From assembly GCF_020804225.1 (NCBI RefSeq), contig NZ_WJBI01000014.1, positions 62,252 through 126,251 of the forward strand: 64,000 nucleotides of DNA, given 5' to 3'. Of this stretch, positions 28,427-38,002 are shown in pieces. The translations under genes were made by a program, and so were the position numbers. This DNA is from Methanosarcina sp. DH2. Its GTDB lineage: Archaea; Halobacteriota; Methanosarcinia; Methanosarcinales; Methanosarcinaceae. Numbering within the stretch: the first letter of the stretch is position 1; the number at the start of each line of letters is the position of its first letter. The notes under the pieces are model-generated. The model did no database searches. It saw only the letters and a list, made by a program, of their open reading frames with translations, and had not been told where the DNA came from.

Positions 28427-28720
28427 ATCTGCGCTCGCCCCCCGCTGAAAGTGAATGTTCGGAAGGACTGATAGATGTTAACTGGAGATTTTTGAATAAG
28501 GAGAAAATGTGAAGAAAAAGGATATGTAATTAAAATTAAGCTAAAATTGTCATGATATGATTTCTCTATTGTGAACTTAGGAGAAAAAACTATGTTTCAG
28601 AGGGGAAATTGATTATCACAATTTAAGAAGGCAGCTGTAGTTTAACCTTTTTTCCTTTTTGTGTACGCATACCCGCGAAAAGATATAATTTATCCTCTTG
28701 AAAATCGCTTTTTCTGGCGA

Positions 28721-29209
28721 TTAAAAGTAACCAGTGTCCGGATCAGACATAAACTTATTTAACCTGGCCATTGCAGTACGCATTTTTTTAAACCCGCACT
28801 TCATGTAAAATCCTTCCCGCCCGGGAACAGAATACAATATTATATTCTCAACGGGCAATTTATCGCATAACCTGTCAAGCATTCCTTTTCCAATACCTTT
28901 TCCCTGATACTCGGGCAATACTACCATATCATAAATGGCTGCCTGATATTCACCATCGCAGAGAGCACGACACATACCGATTAGTCTGTCAGAATCACAG
29001 ACAATTACAGCTGCATAACTTGCCTCGAATGCCCTCCTCAGTTGTTCAGGATCACGTTTTTGCTTACCAAGCGGGGCTCGCTTAAATAGTACAGAAGCTT
29101 CTTCCCAGTCCACTGCTTTCAAAGAGTTACTAAAAGTAATACTTGAGGTATGTGAAATATCCGCAGGAGAATCACTATTCACCATTGCTAGCTCCGAAAT
29201 TACAAGCAT
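28721..29209 (-). CDS. GNAT-family N-acetyltransferase
   Basis: A 162-residue protein with the GNAT acetyl-CoA site YDMVVLPEYQGKGIGKGMLDRLCDKL (about 93-118, Q-x-x-G-x-G) and IILYSVPGREGFYMKCGFKKM at the C-terminal strand. Substrate unknown. It sits between tRNA-Ser and the uS13 operon on the same strand but with about 500 bases to rps13, so is probably a separate unit. The N-terminal 30 residues are less conserved in style and the true start may be downstream. Confidence 0.8.
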   Translation of the reverse strand: MLVISELAMVNSDSPADISHTSSITFSNSLKAVDWEEASVLFKRAPLGKQKRDPEQLRRAFEASYAAVIVCDSDRLIGMCRALCDGEYQAAIYDMVVLPEYQGKGIGKGMLDRLCDKLPVENIILYSVPGREGFYMKCGFKKMRTAMARLNKFMSDPDTGYF

Positions 29210-29280
29210 CTCAGTTTAAAGCTATTTCACATTTAAAAAACAGAATTTGGACAAAGTCAACAGATTAAAGAAAAAACTGA

Positions 29281-29363
29281 CGCCGAGGGGGAGATTCGAA
29301 CTCCCGAGGGGCTAAGCCCCACAAGCTTTCCAGGCTTGCGCCCTACCACTAGACTACCTCGGC
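29281..29363 (-). tRNA. tRNA-Ser(GGA)
   Basis: 83 bases with acceptor stem GCCGAGG/CCUCGGC, anticodon stem CAAGC/GCUUG and loop CUGGAAA (anticodon GGA), a class II long variable arm (GGGGCUUAGCCCC hairpin), T-loop GUUCGAAUC and discriminator G. It decodes UCC/UCU. It lies between cbf5 and the uS13 operon; as I recall, archaeal genomes often have a Ser tRNA here. Confidence 0.94.
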
Positions 29364-29453
29364 ACAGAACTTATGGCACGACTTATACCATAACGGAATA
29401 GTGATATATAAATCTTATTCTAGGAATGCATAAAGAAGGAAGAATTGTAAAGG

Positions 29454-30470
29454 TTAGAGCTGAACACTCTCCTCTTTTTTAGTCCAACCTTTTGGATAAG
29501 TTCCTGCTTCCATAAGTACCCGAATAGGAGAGGCTGCAATACCTGCAGAAGCCTTGAGGATCTCCTGGGTGTTCATTTCAGACTTTGCAAGAGCCACAAG
29601 CTCACCTTTTAAGGTAAAGAGACCTGTAAGTTCCCCTTTAGTCAGATTGGCGTCCAGGCTTGTAATGCCAGGGACTGCCAGGGAAGCGCCCGAACAAACT
29701 GCATCTACTGCACTGTCCCTGAGGATAATTTTGGGGAGGTGGGATACAGCCGATTCCATTGGTCTTATCACCCTTCTCAGTTCGGACTCATCTCCCTCTT
29801 CCTTCCAGAACACATATGCGTCTTTAAGTTCATGAAGAGTGACAAGGGTTCTTTCCGTAAACGGCCCTGCTTTAGTCCTGCGAAGCCCCTGCATATGCCC
29901 GCCGCAGCCCAGAGCAAGCCCGATGTCATGACAGAGTTTCCTGATATAAGTTCCTGCCTCACACCCAACGCGGATAAGAACGGACGTGCCCTCAATTTCA
30001 AGCACCTCAATATAATAGATTGTCCTTACCCTTATGACACGTTTAACAGCTGATTTGATAGGAGGCATCTGGTAGATAGGACCTGTAAACTCCTCGCATA
30101 TCTGGCGGACCATCTTCGGAGGCATAGCCCTGTGAAGCTTCAGATGGCAGATATACTCTTTTCCCGAAAGGCGCAGAGCAGGTACGGCTTTTGTAGCTTT
30201 TCCCAGCAGCGTGGGCAGAAGCCCTGTGACCTTGGGATCAAGAGAGCCAGCATGCCCTGCCGTATTCACGCCAAGTATAGCTTTTACCCAGGCTGCAACT
30301 TCGTGGCTTGTAGGTCCGCTAGGCTTGTCAACATTCACCACTCCTTTTTCGATATATTCAAGAATGGGGCGCTTTTCCGGAGGACAGCCGTACGATGGAT
30401 TTGTCCAGGCGCCGGACTTCCGGACAAGGGTTCTTTCAACTTCGGCAGGCAGTTTGCCGGCGGATGACAT
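29454..30470 (-). CDS. cbf5: H/ACA RNP pseudouridine synthase Cbf5 (TruB family)
   Basis: A 338-residue Cbf5. VNVDKPSGPTSHEVAAWVK and the catalytic motif HAGSLDPKVTGLLP with Asp form the TruB core; RVGCEAGTYIRKLCHDIG and GGHMQGLRRTKAGPF follow, and a PUA domain occupies about residues 245-325. It makes pseudouridine in rRNA, guided by H/ACA RNAs with Nop10, Gar1 and L7Ae, and at tRNA U55. Transcribed with cmk and the DUF106 gene upstream, though a 450-base repeat-bearing gap separates it from cmk. Confidence 0.95.
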   Translation of the reverse strand: MSSAGKLPAEVERTLVRKSGAWTNPSYGCPPEKRPILEYIEKGVVNVDKPSGPTSHEVAAWVKAILGVNTAGHAGSLDPKVTGLLPTLLGKATKAVPALRLSGKEYICHLKLHRAMPPKMVRQICEEFTGPIYQMPPIKSAVKRVIRVRTIYYIEVLEIEGTSVLIRVGCEAGTYIRKLCHDIGLALGCGGHMQGLRRTKAGPFTERTLVTLHELKDAYVFWKEEGDESELRRVIRPMESAVSHLPKIILRDSAVDAVCSGASLAVPGITSLDANLTKGELTGLFTLKGELVALAKSEMNTQEILKASAGIAASPIRVLMEAGTYPKGWTKKEESVQL

Positions 30471-30644
30471 GGTTTTTCAAAACTCCTGGGTTATGTTTAT
30501 TGATTCAAATGGGTAATGCGTACAGATATAAATACTCTTTAGATCTGAATTTCTTTAGATCTGAAACAATCATATTTAAAGTATTCAAATAAATCAAAAA
30601 TACCTGTAATAAACCTGAAGTCTCAGAAAAGTCAGGCAATTTAA

Positions 30645-30727
30645 AGTAAATAATTTACAGTAAATAATTTACAGTAAACAATTTTCAGTAAACAACTTCC
30701 GGTAAATAATTTCCAGCAAAGATAATT
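30645..30727. repeat. About 15-bp tandem repeat between cmk and cbf5
   Basis: Five to six imperfect units of TAAATAATTTACAG run from 30645 to 30727 (AGTAAATAATTT, AGTAAACAATTT, GGTAAATAATTT). They occupy the cbf5 leader region; no gene lies in the interval 30471-30926. Confidence 0.85.
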
Positions 30728-30926
30728 ACGCCCTGTTCAAGTAATCACTGCAGGGAATGTGTCGTAACGGTTGCAGAGAGTTAACAGCACATGAATCGAG
30801 CAAATATCCGGCAAGAATCATAAATTGGTATAGATACATCATATCAGGGCACGGCAAATAAAACCCTGCGCTGATTTAAAGCCCTGCTCGGAAAATCCCC
30901 TGGAGAAATCGGCGGGCTGACGAGAA

Positions 30927-31469
30927 TCACTCAGGCCCGATAAGAGAGTCAATAGCGACCCTGAGGATATCAAGAGTCTGGTACTGGTTCCATTTTTCAG
31001 AATCGATAACAATATCGTAAATTGATAAATCTGTAATATCAATCCCGTAATAGTTCTTATAACGGAGGGCTTCTGACTTTTCCCTTTCAACCGTTTTTTC
31101 CAGTTCTCCATCAAAGGAGATTGATTTTTCGCGCCTCTGGATACGCCTGACCCTTGTCAGCAATGGGGCTTTAATCCAGATTTTAAGCACATGCGGTACC
31201 CCTTGAGCCATATGGCCTGCAAGCCGGCTTTCGAGAATGATATTGTCCTGGGTATGGATAATGGATTTCTGGTTCTTATCGATGTCAAGGTCAATAGAGG
31301 GATTCCTTTCAGCCAGGGCTCCGAATTCAGCCAGGCTCATTCCTCTCTCCTTCGCCATCTTTCTGAAGATTTCACCCGAAGAGACCAGCTCAAGCTCATA
31401 ATATTCGGCCAGGAGCCTTGAGAGGGTTGTTGTCCCGCTTCCGGGGAGCCCGCTCACTGTGATCTGCAT
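30927..31469 (-). CDS. cmk: Cytidylate kinase
   Basis: A 180-residue archaeal-type CMP kinase: P-loop GLPGSGTTTLSRLLA at 7-21, SSGEIFRKMAKERGMSL for CMP binding, and the lid RVRRIQRREK. It phosphorylates CMP/dCMP with ATP. It overlaps the DUF106 stop by one base, showing translational coupling. Confidence 0.93.
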   Translation of the reverse strand: MQITVSGLPGSGTTTLSRLLAEYYELELVSSGEIFRKMAKERGMSLAEFGALAERNPSIDLDIDKNQKSIIHTQDNIILESRLAGHMAQGVPHVLKIWIKAPLLTRVRRIQRREKSISFDGELEKTVEREKSEALRYKNYYGIDITDLSIYDIVIDSEKWNQYQTLDILRVAIDSLIGPE

Positions 31470-32089
31470 TAGACCCCACCGATATTAAGTGCCTTCCTGA
31501 TAAGCTGGCTGACCCCGAGAGAGGAGATAAAGTACCAGTAGATCCAGTGCTGGAAGGGACCAAAAGCTTTCGAAGTAAGCAGCTGCTCGCCCCAGAAGGG
31601 AAAGACCATGGTTGCAGCTCCGTGCCCGCTAATGTAATAATAAGCCCACATGAAGAGAGGAAGGGAGATGATACTGATATAAGCCATGGGCTTAAACTGC
31701 TGCTTGGACATCTTCATCTGGTCTTCCATCATCTCCTTACGCTGGTCTTCAAGCTTTTTCAGCATATAGGTATTCTGGGAAAGCTGTGCCTCCCGGAACT
31801 CCTTCTGAAAAACCTTCATGCGCTCCTGAGTATTTCTCATGAGATCCCAGTCAATAGTGTACTTCTGGATAAGAGATGCGTATAGGGCAGTGATGGCAGC
31901 CATAACTAAAAGGACCAGGTGGAAGTTGTTCTGTCCGACCAGCATGAGCACAGGGTCCATTAAAACGCCTACTGCTTCACCTACTGCCTGCCTGAAGTCC
32001 TGTCCAAGGATCATTATCCCGAACATAAGGGAAAAACCGAAAGCCAGCAGGAACCGGTCTATTTGCTTTTTTAATACCTCTGAAACCAA
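31469..32089 (-). CDS. DUF106 / EMC3-like membrane protein (YidC-superfamily insertase homologue)
   Basis: A 206-residue membrane protein with hydrophobic segments at about 12-32, 45-68, 127-150 and 165-195 and a central charged coiled coil (about 75-120, QERMKVFQKEFREAQLS...RKEMMEDQMKMSKQQFKP). This is the archaeal DUF106 pattern, related to Oxa1/YidC/Get1/EMC3 membrane insertases. It normally follows secY-adk; here about 5 kb of other DNA intervenes. Confidence 0.88.
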   Translation of the reverse strand: MVSEVLKKQIDRFLLAFGFSLMFGIMILGQDFRQAVGEAVGVLMDPVLMLVGQNNFHLVLLVMAAITALYASLIQKYTIDWDLMRNTQERMKVFQKEFREAQLSQNTYMLKKLEDQRKEMMEDQMKMSKQQFKPMAYISIISLPLFMWAYYYISGHGAATMVFPFWGEQLLTSKAFGPFQHWIYWYFISSLGVSQLIRKALNIGGV

Positions 32090-32294
32090 GTTGTCCTCAC
32101 CATTTAAGGTTCAATAAATATAATTCTGAAATTTTGGATATGATCTTATGATTCCTTCAAACGAAGAATGAATCAGAGAGAATGAAGCCTGATAAAACAT
32201 AAAGCACAAATAAACAAACTCTAAGGAGAGCCGTATTAAAATTGTTTACACAGGGTTTTCAGGATAATAAGTTTCGATGTATATATAAGTTCTA

Positions 32295-32501
32295 CTATTC
32301 ACTCGAAGTTTGATAGCGGCATTTTTCAATCTGGAAACAGAAAGATGCAGTATGGAAGAAGTCTATCTCAATACTCAATAACTTCAATCCCCGAAATCCG
32401 TCTAAATTCGAATCCTTCGTAATAATTTGCCTGCCCTGATAAAATATAATTATAGCCATCAATTTATCAAAAGTTCCTGCTGGTTTTCCATCGGAAAGCA
32501 A
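32295..32501 (-). pseudogene. C-terminal remnant of a PIN-domain (VapC-like) toxin
   Basis: The frame DGKPAGTFDKLMAIIIFYQGRQIITKDSNLDGFRGLKLLSIE follows the end of VapC-type PIN domains (GxPxGxxDxLIAAxAL...LVTxNxxxFxxIxGLxxxxW). The acidic Asp of TFDKL is kept, but the N-terminal half with the other catalytic acids is missing and the frame is closed by a stop about 30 bases upstream. No antitoxin gene is seen. Confidence 0.5.
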
Positions 32502-32934
32502 CTGGCAGAGAATGAAGCAAAGATATCATTTTCCAGCCGGATTGCACTTCGTTAGCACGATCCTTTTTGGCAGTTTCGGTGGCTGTAAAGATTTCGAGGA
32601 ATCATATTTCCGAAAATTAAGAGGCTTACTTTAAAGTTTTGGTTCACTGGGATGGAGAAGAATAAACGGAGAGGCTCTTAGAGATCACTTCCGGCAGGAC
32701 CCATACCTCAAAGGTAAGCAATTTATTGTTTTCGCTTGTCCGGTGTGAACGAGTCGTTGAGGAAAAGTGTTGAAGCATCTTTTTTGAAAGTGCTGAATCA
32801 AAACATAGTTTTAAATAATTTCTCATAAATTATCATAAAAAAGCTTCGAAGCCTGAAAAGAGAGAGCCAGGTTCGGGATAGAAACTTCGAAAGAAGGTCC
32901 GGTAAAGTACCTGCAGGCATGAAAGAGGTTAAAA

Positions 32935-33480
32935 ATGAATCTTCCAAACCCCCATAAACAGCACCCGAGAGTCAGCAAAAAGGCATGGATATCCGAAACT
33001 GCAGTAATAATCGGAAATGTAAGCATTGCAGATGACGTATTCGTAGGGCCCAATGCAGTCCTCAGGGCAGACGAGCCAGGGTCATCCATAACAGTTCACA
33101 GAGGCTGCAACGTGCAGGACAATGTTGTTGTCCATTCCCTCTCACACTCAGAAGTTCTGATCGGCAAGAATACTTCGCTTGCTCACGGCTGCATTGTACA
33201 CGGCCCGTGCAGGATCGAAGAAGGCTGTTTCATAGGGTTTGGAGCAGTTGTATTTGACTGCAATATCGGGAAAGATACACTTGTCCTCCACAAATCCATT
33301 GTCCGTGGAGTAAATATTTCCTCAGGCAGGATGGTACCTGATGGTACCGTGATCACCAGCCAGAATTGTGCTGATGCTCTTGAAGAGATCACAAAAGACC
33401 TTACCGAGTTTAAAAAATCAGTGGTCAGAGCCAATATTGACCTTGTTGAAGGATATATAAGGCTTGGAGAAGAGGGTTGA
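32935..33480 (+). CDS. Gamma-class carbonic anhydrase (Cam-related)
   Basis: A 181-residue left-handed beta-helix protein closer to the M. thermophila Cam enzyme than the gene at 21.1 kb. Arg44 and Glu47 (VLRADEPG), Gln61 (NVQDN), His67 (VVVHS), His84 (SLAHG) and His89 (IVHGP) match the Cam active site; C-terminal SSGRMVPDGTVITSQ...VDLVEGYIRLGEE-type sequence also resembles Cam. The acidic loop after the first His is shortened, as in CamH. No signal peptide is present, so cytoplasmic. It lies alone in the block inserted between adk and DUF106. Confidence 0.85.
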   Translation: MNLPNPHKQHPRVSKKAWISETAVIIGNVSIADDVFVGPNAVLRADEPGSSITVHRGCNVQDNVVVHSLSHSEVLIGKNTSLAHGCIVHGPCRIEEGCFIGFGAVVFDCNIGKDTLVLHKSIVRGVNISSGRMVPDGTVITSQNCADALEEITKDLTEFKKSVVRANIDLVEGYIRLGEEG

Positions 33481-33514
33481 AGGTAAAGATGCTTTACCTG
33501 TCCGGAAATATTCA

Positions 33515-33600
33515 AAAATAACCAGAGAGATCCTAAAATATCTAGAGATATTCACAGATATTCAAAAATATCCAGAGATATTCGGAAATATCATGGAGAA
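33515..33600. repeat. Short AGATATTCAxAAATATC-type repeats
   Basis: Four to five imperfect copies of AGATATTCAAAAATAT occur in tandem in the convergent gap between the carbonic anhydrase and MarR-like genes. They also form weak inverted pairs (GATATT/AATATC), so hairpins are possible. Confidence 0.7.
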
Positions 33601-33638
33601 AGGAAAAAGTGATTCCGATCGAAAAACTCTGACCGAAA

Positions 33639-33917
33639 TTAAAGGTATTTTCCCTCCAGCTTTTCCAGAACCTCTTTTCCTTTATCCGTAAGCATGTATT
33701 TTTTCCAGGTCGTTTTCTCAGGAGTCAGGCATTCGATTAAACCCCTATCTTCAAGCTCTTTTAAAGCGCGGCTGATATTTTGCGTAGACCTGCTTGCTTC
33801 ATGGGCAATATCCGAAGCCCTCACTGCAGTATGCTTTTTCATAGACTCCATAAGTATTAGGCGACGGTCAACGCTGATGACCCATTTCATCAGTTCATCT
33901 ATTGAGTTTTCAGTCAT
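33639..33917 (-). CDS. Winged-helix (MarR-like) transcription regulator
   Basis: A 92-residue protein with a winged helix-turn-helix: TAVRASDIAHEASRSTQNISRALKELEDRGLIECLTPEKTTWKKYMLTDKG (about 31-82), the recognition helix being STQNISRALKELEDRG. Targets are unknown. Convergent with the carbonic anhydrase gene; possibly autoregulated. Confidence 0.8.
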   Translation of the reverse strand: MTENSIDELMKWVISVDRRLILMESMKKHTAVRASDIAHEASRSTQNISRALKELEDRGLIECLTPEKTTWKKYMLTDKGKEVLEKLEGKYL

Positions 33918-34243
33918 GTTAAGCAGGTTCTCCAGTAAAAGCTTCCTACTGAGATAAGCAGTCGCATAATATTTAAAATTTAATCACTCTGTCGTGTAAG
34001 AAATTTCTGGTACGCCCATTCAAGCGCTTAAAGAAGCCAAATTTGAAGAGATTCCAGAGAACGGCAGTCAAAGAGAGGCAGATGGCAGTCAAAGAGAGGA
34101 AGTAATATATGGATTACACCCAACCTGAAAGAGTTGGCCCCAGGTTCAAAAGTTGAAGAGTTGGAAAAGTTAGAGGCTGGAAAAATAAAACTCCAAGGGC
34201 TGCTGAAAGAAAACAAAAAGCAGCCCGGACTTAGTTCAACTTA

Positions 34244-34777
34244 TTAATTCAACCTCTGCAACAAATTATTGCTTGCTGCTCTGCGGGCCGTGACAAGCTC
34301 GTCCAGCAAACTTTCTGCATCTTTTTCAATCATCTCAATAAGTTCTTTCCTATGATTTGTAAGCTTTTCTGCAAGCTCCATATTTTCCACTGCCATCAGC
34401 TGGACAGCCAGAATTGCGGCGTTGTCCCCTCTTCCGATTCCCACGCAGGCAACCGGGATCCCGGTAGGCATCTGTGCAATCGACAGGAGGGCATCGATCC
34501 CATCAAGGGCTGAGTTAACAGGAACCCCGATAACAGGTTTTATGGTGCTCGAAGCCACAACTCCGGGCAGATGAGCAGAGAGCCCGGCAATAGCAATAAA
34601 GGCTTTAACATTGTTTTTATGAGCACTTTCGATTATTTCGGCAAGCCTTGCCGGAGTCCTGTGAGCAGATGCAACTGTAATTGTATATTCAATGCCAAAC
34701 CGATCAAAGATTTCGGTTGCTTTTCTTGCGATTTCTTTGTCCGATTTGCTGCCAAGTATTATTACGACGTCAGTCAT
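34244..34777 (-). CDS. purE: N5-carboxyaminoimidazole ribonucleotide mutase PurE
   Basis: A 177-residue Pur[13 protein letters not shown] is the phosphate loop, SAHRTP (about 38-43) contains the catalytic His, and [15 protein letters not shown] is the second active-site block. It converts N5-CAIR to CAIR (class I reading) in purine synthesis, or AIR plus CO2 directly if class II. It lies two genes from a carbonic anhydrase that could supply bicarbonate, which may be coincidence. No purK is present here. Confidence 0.9.
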   Translation of the reverse strand: MTDVVIILGSKSDKEIARKATEIFDRFGIEYTITVASAHRTPARLAEIIESAHKNNVKAFIAIAGLSAHLPGVVASSTIKPVIGVPVNSALDGIDALLSIAQMPTGIPVACVGIGRGDNAAILAVQLMAVENMELAEKLTNHRKELIEMIEKDAESLLDELVTARRAASNNLLQRLN

Positions 34778-34977
34778 GGATTACTCCGTATTCATAGATA
34801 TGAGAATGTATGATAATATATGATAAATTATTTAAATTTTTACCTCCCGAAGATTCACTAGAAATAAAAAAGAAAAAATCCCCTGAATCACACAGCTGCA
34901 TAGCCGGACTACCATCCAGAGAGTTAACTCTCTTTACTTCGGAGCGATGTTCCAATTCTGAAATCCTAAAATTCCCT

Positions 34978-35020
34978 CGCCAGCTTATCTAACGGCTCTT
35001 CGAAAGAAAGACTAAGGAAA
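34978..35020. repeat. Dispersed element, copy B (left part), interrupted by the IS701-type element
   Basis: CGCCAGCTTATCTAACGGCTCTTCGAAAG matches the hairpin start of copy A at 20433 with several changes. The matching right part lies beyond the IS at 36812-36945. Confidence 0.5.
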
Positions 35021-35060
35021 AAGAAGATCAAATATAAAGAAAAAGAAAAACAATAGGTAA

Positions 35061-36702
35061 CTTGACATTGTCAAATTAACTCATTTTTGTAGGTATCACA
35101 ATTTATTTCTACCCAAATTTACACCATTTTGAGAATTTTTACCTTACTATTTTTGTTTCTTATATTTTCGTCTTAATCAACGCTTCCATTATTTTCACTG
35201 TCACGAATTATTCCTGTCAAAATTGCATACTTACCAGTAACCAGAGCAAGAATCCATTTATTCTGATCCGAAATTTATTATGAACCTCTTAACCTGCTAA
35301 TTCTTGCCTTCCTTCTCAGTTCATTATCTTGATTTAATATTCTTGCAATTTCCCAAGCATCGATTCTTTTCAAAGGATTATGGTATTTCAGTATCCATAT
35401 GACCCCAGGAATTGAAATCTTATACATTTTGTTGAATTTTTTCTGATAGGAGATTAAAATAAGCATCGCAAGCATTACCAAGGCCATATGATGATGCCAT
35501 GCATTCCAATTTCTCACCATATATTCTGCCATTCCACAGTTTCCTTTTGCATCCTGAAATGCTCTCTCAATCCAATACCTTGAACTCTGCATTTTTGCAA
35601 GTTCGTCTAATGGAGTATCTTCAGAGGCATTACATAGTGAATATTTAATTTCACTTGTTTCTGAATCTTTACTTATGAGAAGCCATAATGGCTTCTCACA
35701 AGGTAATTTATTCTGACGTCTCCAAACTTTTATAGCCTTAAAACAGACTTTTTTGTACCCTCTTTCCGTTTTTCTAACTTTGATAAGTTTCCATCCCTCA
35801 ATTGAACTGGAAAGAGAATCAACTCTTGCTGATAATGTATTCAAAACCTTAAGGATAGTGGGTTTTCTTCCTCTTATTCCCTTTTTCACAGGTACCTCAG
35901 CTACTGGTTTCTCTACATAAACAAGAGTATCGATAGCTATGTCTGCAACAAAAGTTAAGCCTCTATTTTCAAGTTCTGTCAGTAACTCCGGGTTTTCACC
36001 GTAGAATCCGTCCATTGTGACATATGAAAAAGGAATACCTTCTTGTATTGCATTATCAATCATTTCAAGTCCAAGCTCATGCTTGGTTCGGAATTTTAGC
36101 TCATCATGAGGAATTTTAGCCTTTAAGCAACGTGCCTTGTCATCAATCCATTTTTGGGGGAGATATAACCTCCCATCAATCAACATTCTCTTCTTTTTCT
36201 TAAAATAAGCAAGGAAGACACCAACCTGGCAATTGTCTTTTTTTCCAAGGTTGCCACAGTACTGATGAGAAACTCCAACAGAACTATTTCCAGATTTTTT
36301 TATGCTTGATTCGTCAAGTATAAGAACACCATTTTTACCTATAGTTTGAATGGCTTTTGTTCGAACAGATTTGAGGAGATCTGCAGAACGCCAAGGAGAA
36401 GTTGAGAGGAAATGGCTTAGTGATTGGTTGTTAGAGCGTTTACAGCAATAAATTGCCATTTTTCTCATATTTTTCCTATATGGAAGAAGCATCAAACCAT
36501 TAAGGTAATCAATACAGGTTGAAACCATACAACGAGTTTTAGTTTGAAAATAGAATTCAAGATTCGTTTCAGAAATGTATTTTTCTACAGAGATAGTGTT
36601 TGACTTGATAAAGTCTCTTGTTATTTGTTTCACCATCTCAAATTTATATGGGAAAAATTATACTTCATGGTAGACACGAAAAGGAAATGTGACAAAGTCA
36701 AG
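35061..36702 (-). mobile_element. IS701-type insertion sequence
   Basis: Imperfect terminal inverted repeats flank the transposase gene: CTTGACATTGTCAAATT at 35061 against CTTGACTTTGTCACATT (reverse of 36702 downwards). The inferred length is about 1.64 kb. No clean target duplication is visible (GTAA on the left, ATAA on the right), so ends may be off by a few bases or the copy old. It lies in a gene-free stretch between purE and adk. Confidence 0.7.
35278..36636 (-). CDS. IS701/IS4-like DDE transposase
   Basis: A 452-residue transposase with the DDE triad visible as Asp108 (VLILDESSIKKSG), Asp209 (YVTMDGFYG) and Glu357 (YWIERAFQDAKG). The motif VGVSHQYCGNLGKKDNCQVGVF is characteristic of IS701-type enzymes. 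The frame is complete and all catalytic residues are kept, so it may be active. It cuts and moves the element as double-stranded DNA. Confidence 0.9.
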   Translation of the reverse strand: MVKQITRDFIKSNTISVEKYISETNLEFYFQTKTRCMVSTCIDYLNGLMLLPYRKNMRKMAIYCCKRSNNQSLSHFLSTSPWRSADLLKSVRTKAIQTIGKNGVLILDESSIKKSGNSSVGVSHQYCGNLGKKDNCQVGVFLAYFKKKKRMLIDGRLYLPQKWIDDKARCLKAKIPHDELKFRTKHELGLEMIDNAIQEGIPFSYVTMDGFYGENPELLTELENRGLTFVADIAIDTLVYVEKPVAEVPVKKGIRGRKPTILKVLNTLSARVDSLSSSIEGWKLIKVRKTERGYKKVCFKAIKVWRRQNKLPCEKPLWLLISKDSETSEIKYSLCNASEDTPLDELAKMQSSRYWIERAFQDAKGNCGMAEYMVRNWNAWHHHMALVMLAMLILISYQKKFNKMYKISIPGVIWILKYHNPLKRIDAWEIARILNQDNELRRKARISRLRGS

Positions 36703-37253
36703 ATAAAAACCACTGAAAAAAGCTCCATGACTTAGCGCCTTTAATGATTCAGATAAAAAGAACAAAACAGTATTCAAAAATAGTTTTCTCTAAATTTTGT
36801 TATCAGTTCGTTCTATCTTTTTTTTGAGAAAGACCGCCCTCCTTCGTCGAGCGTGACGAAAACGGTCCTGTAAAGGGAATATAGTTGTACGGATCAGAGA
36901 TACCTGTGTTAGTTCTCTTGAGCTTGGCGAAAAGGACCTCCTGCTGTTGCACTTGCAGTGCAACTTCCCGAAAATCTCCGATTTCCTGTGATCCCGAAGC
37001 GAAACTCAGGAAGCAAAACTCATGCGAGACGCGATTAGTATTGCCTGATTATACTCTACCGCTCTGCACCTCTTTTTAGCCCGCCCGCATAAAACAGATT
37101 AAAAACCAAAACAATTGCCGCTCTTAAAAATTTCAATCTGGAAAATCAACCGTTTAGCAGGCAATCAAAAAAACAGAAAAATAACAAAAACAGGATACAG
37201 AAAAATAGAGAAAGTAAAGAAAAGTGAAAACAAAATAAAGAAAAAAAGAGAAT
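36703..37253. other. Gene-free interval with right part of dispersed element copy B
   Basis: No gene is supported. From 36812 to 36945 the words CCGCCCTCCTTCGTCGAGCGTGAC, TAGTTGTACGGATCAGAGAT and CTCTTGAGCTTGGCGAAAAGGAC match copy A at 20680-20850 in the same order. The remainder up to adk is A-rich and lies 3' of adk. Confidence 0.55.
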
Positions 37254-37901
37254 TCAGGCAAACTTTGCCAGAATTGCCTTAATATCCTCAAAAACCACTT
37301 CTATATCCTTTGTGCCGTCAAGGGTGACAAGGATGCCTTTTTCTTTATAGTAGTTGATAAGCGGCTGGGTCTGCTTTTTGTAGACATCCAGGCGGTTCTG
37401 GACAGCATCTGCAGTATCGTCAACGCGCTGGAAGACCTCGCCGCCGCAGATATCACAGATGTTGTCTTTCTTTGGCGGATTGGAGATAGTGTGGTAGCTT
37501 GCCCCGCATTTGCACATAAGGCGACCGCTTATTCTTCCTACAAGAACTTCGTCAGGCACCTCGAGGTTGAGGACGATATCGATGGGTTTGTCAATTTCGT
37601 CAAGGATTGCTTCGAGGGCATCAGCCTGGGGGACAGTCCTTGGGTATCCGTCAAGAATGAAGCCTTTTTTGCAGTCATCCTCTTTCAGGCGATTTTTAAT
37701 TATGCCGATAAGCACCTGATCAGGGACAAGTTCTCCCTTGTCCATATATGACTTGGCTGCAAGTCCCAGTTCTGTTCCTTCTCTAACATTTGCCCGCAGG
37801 ATATCCCCTGTGGAAATCTGCGGAATTCCATAGAAATCAACCAGTTTTTTGGCCTGGGTACCTTTGCCGGCACCCGGGGGCCCGAAGAGTATTATGTTCA
37901 T
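37254..37901 (-). CDS. adk: Adenylate kinase, bacterial long type with zinc lid
   Basis: A 215-residue adenylate kinase: P-loop GPPGAGKGTQA at 7-17, STGDILRANVREGT, DGYPRTVPQAD, and a LID with CKCGASYH...CDICGG, a four-Cys zinc site at about 127-153. This is the long bacterial form, not the short archaeal AdkA, though it occupies the usual archaeal place after secY. It equilibrates ATP, ADP and AMP. About 100 bases separate it from secY. Confidence 0.93.
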   Translation of the reverse strand: MNIILFGPPGAGKGTQAKKLVDFYGIPQISTGDILRANVREGTELGLAAKSYMDKGELVPDQVLIGIIKNRLKEDDCKKGFILDGYPRTVPQADALEAILDEIDKPIDIVLNLEVPDEVLVGRISGRLMCKCGASYHTISNPPKKDNICDICGGEVFQRVDDTADAVQNRLDVYKKQTQPLINYYKEKGILVTLDGTKDIEVVFEDIKAILAKFA

Positions 37902-38002
37902 TCGAAGATCCCCTTTTTGTGTCCTTTTATTTGATTGTTTTCCTTTCCGATCTTTTCTGATCTATCTTTTCCAGTTATCTCTGCAATCAGAGGTTTCCGG
38001 CC

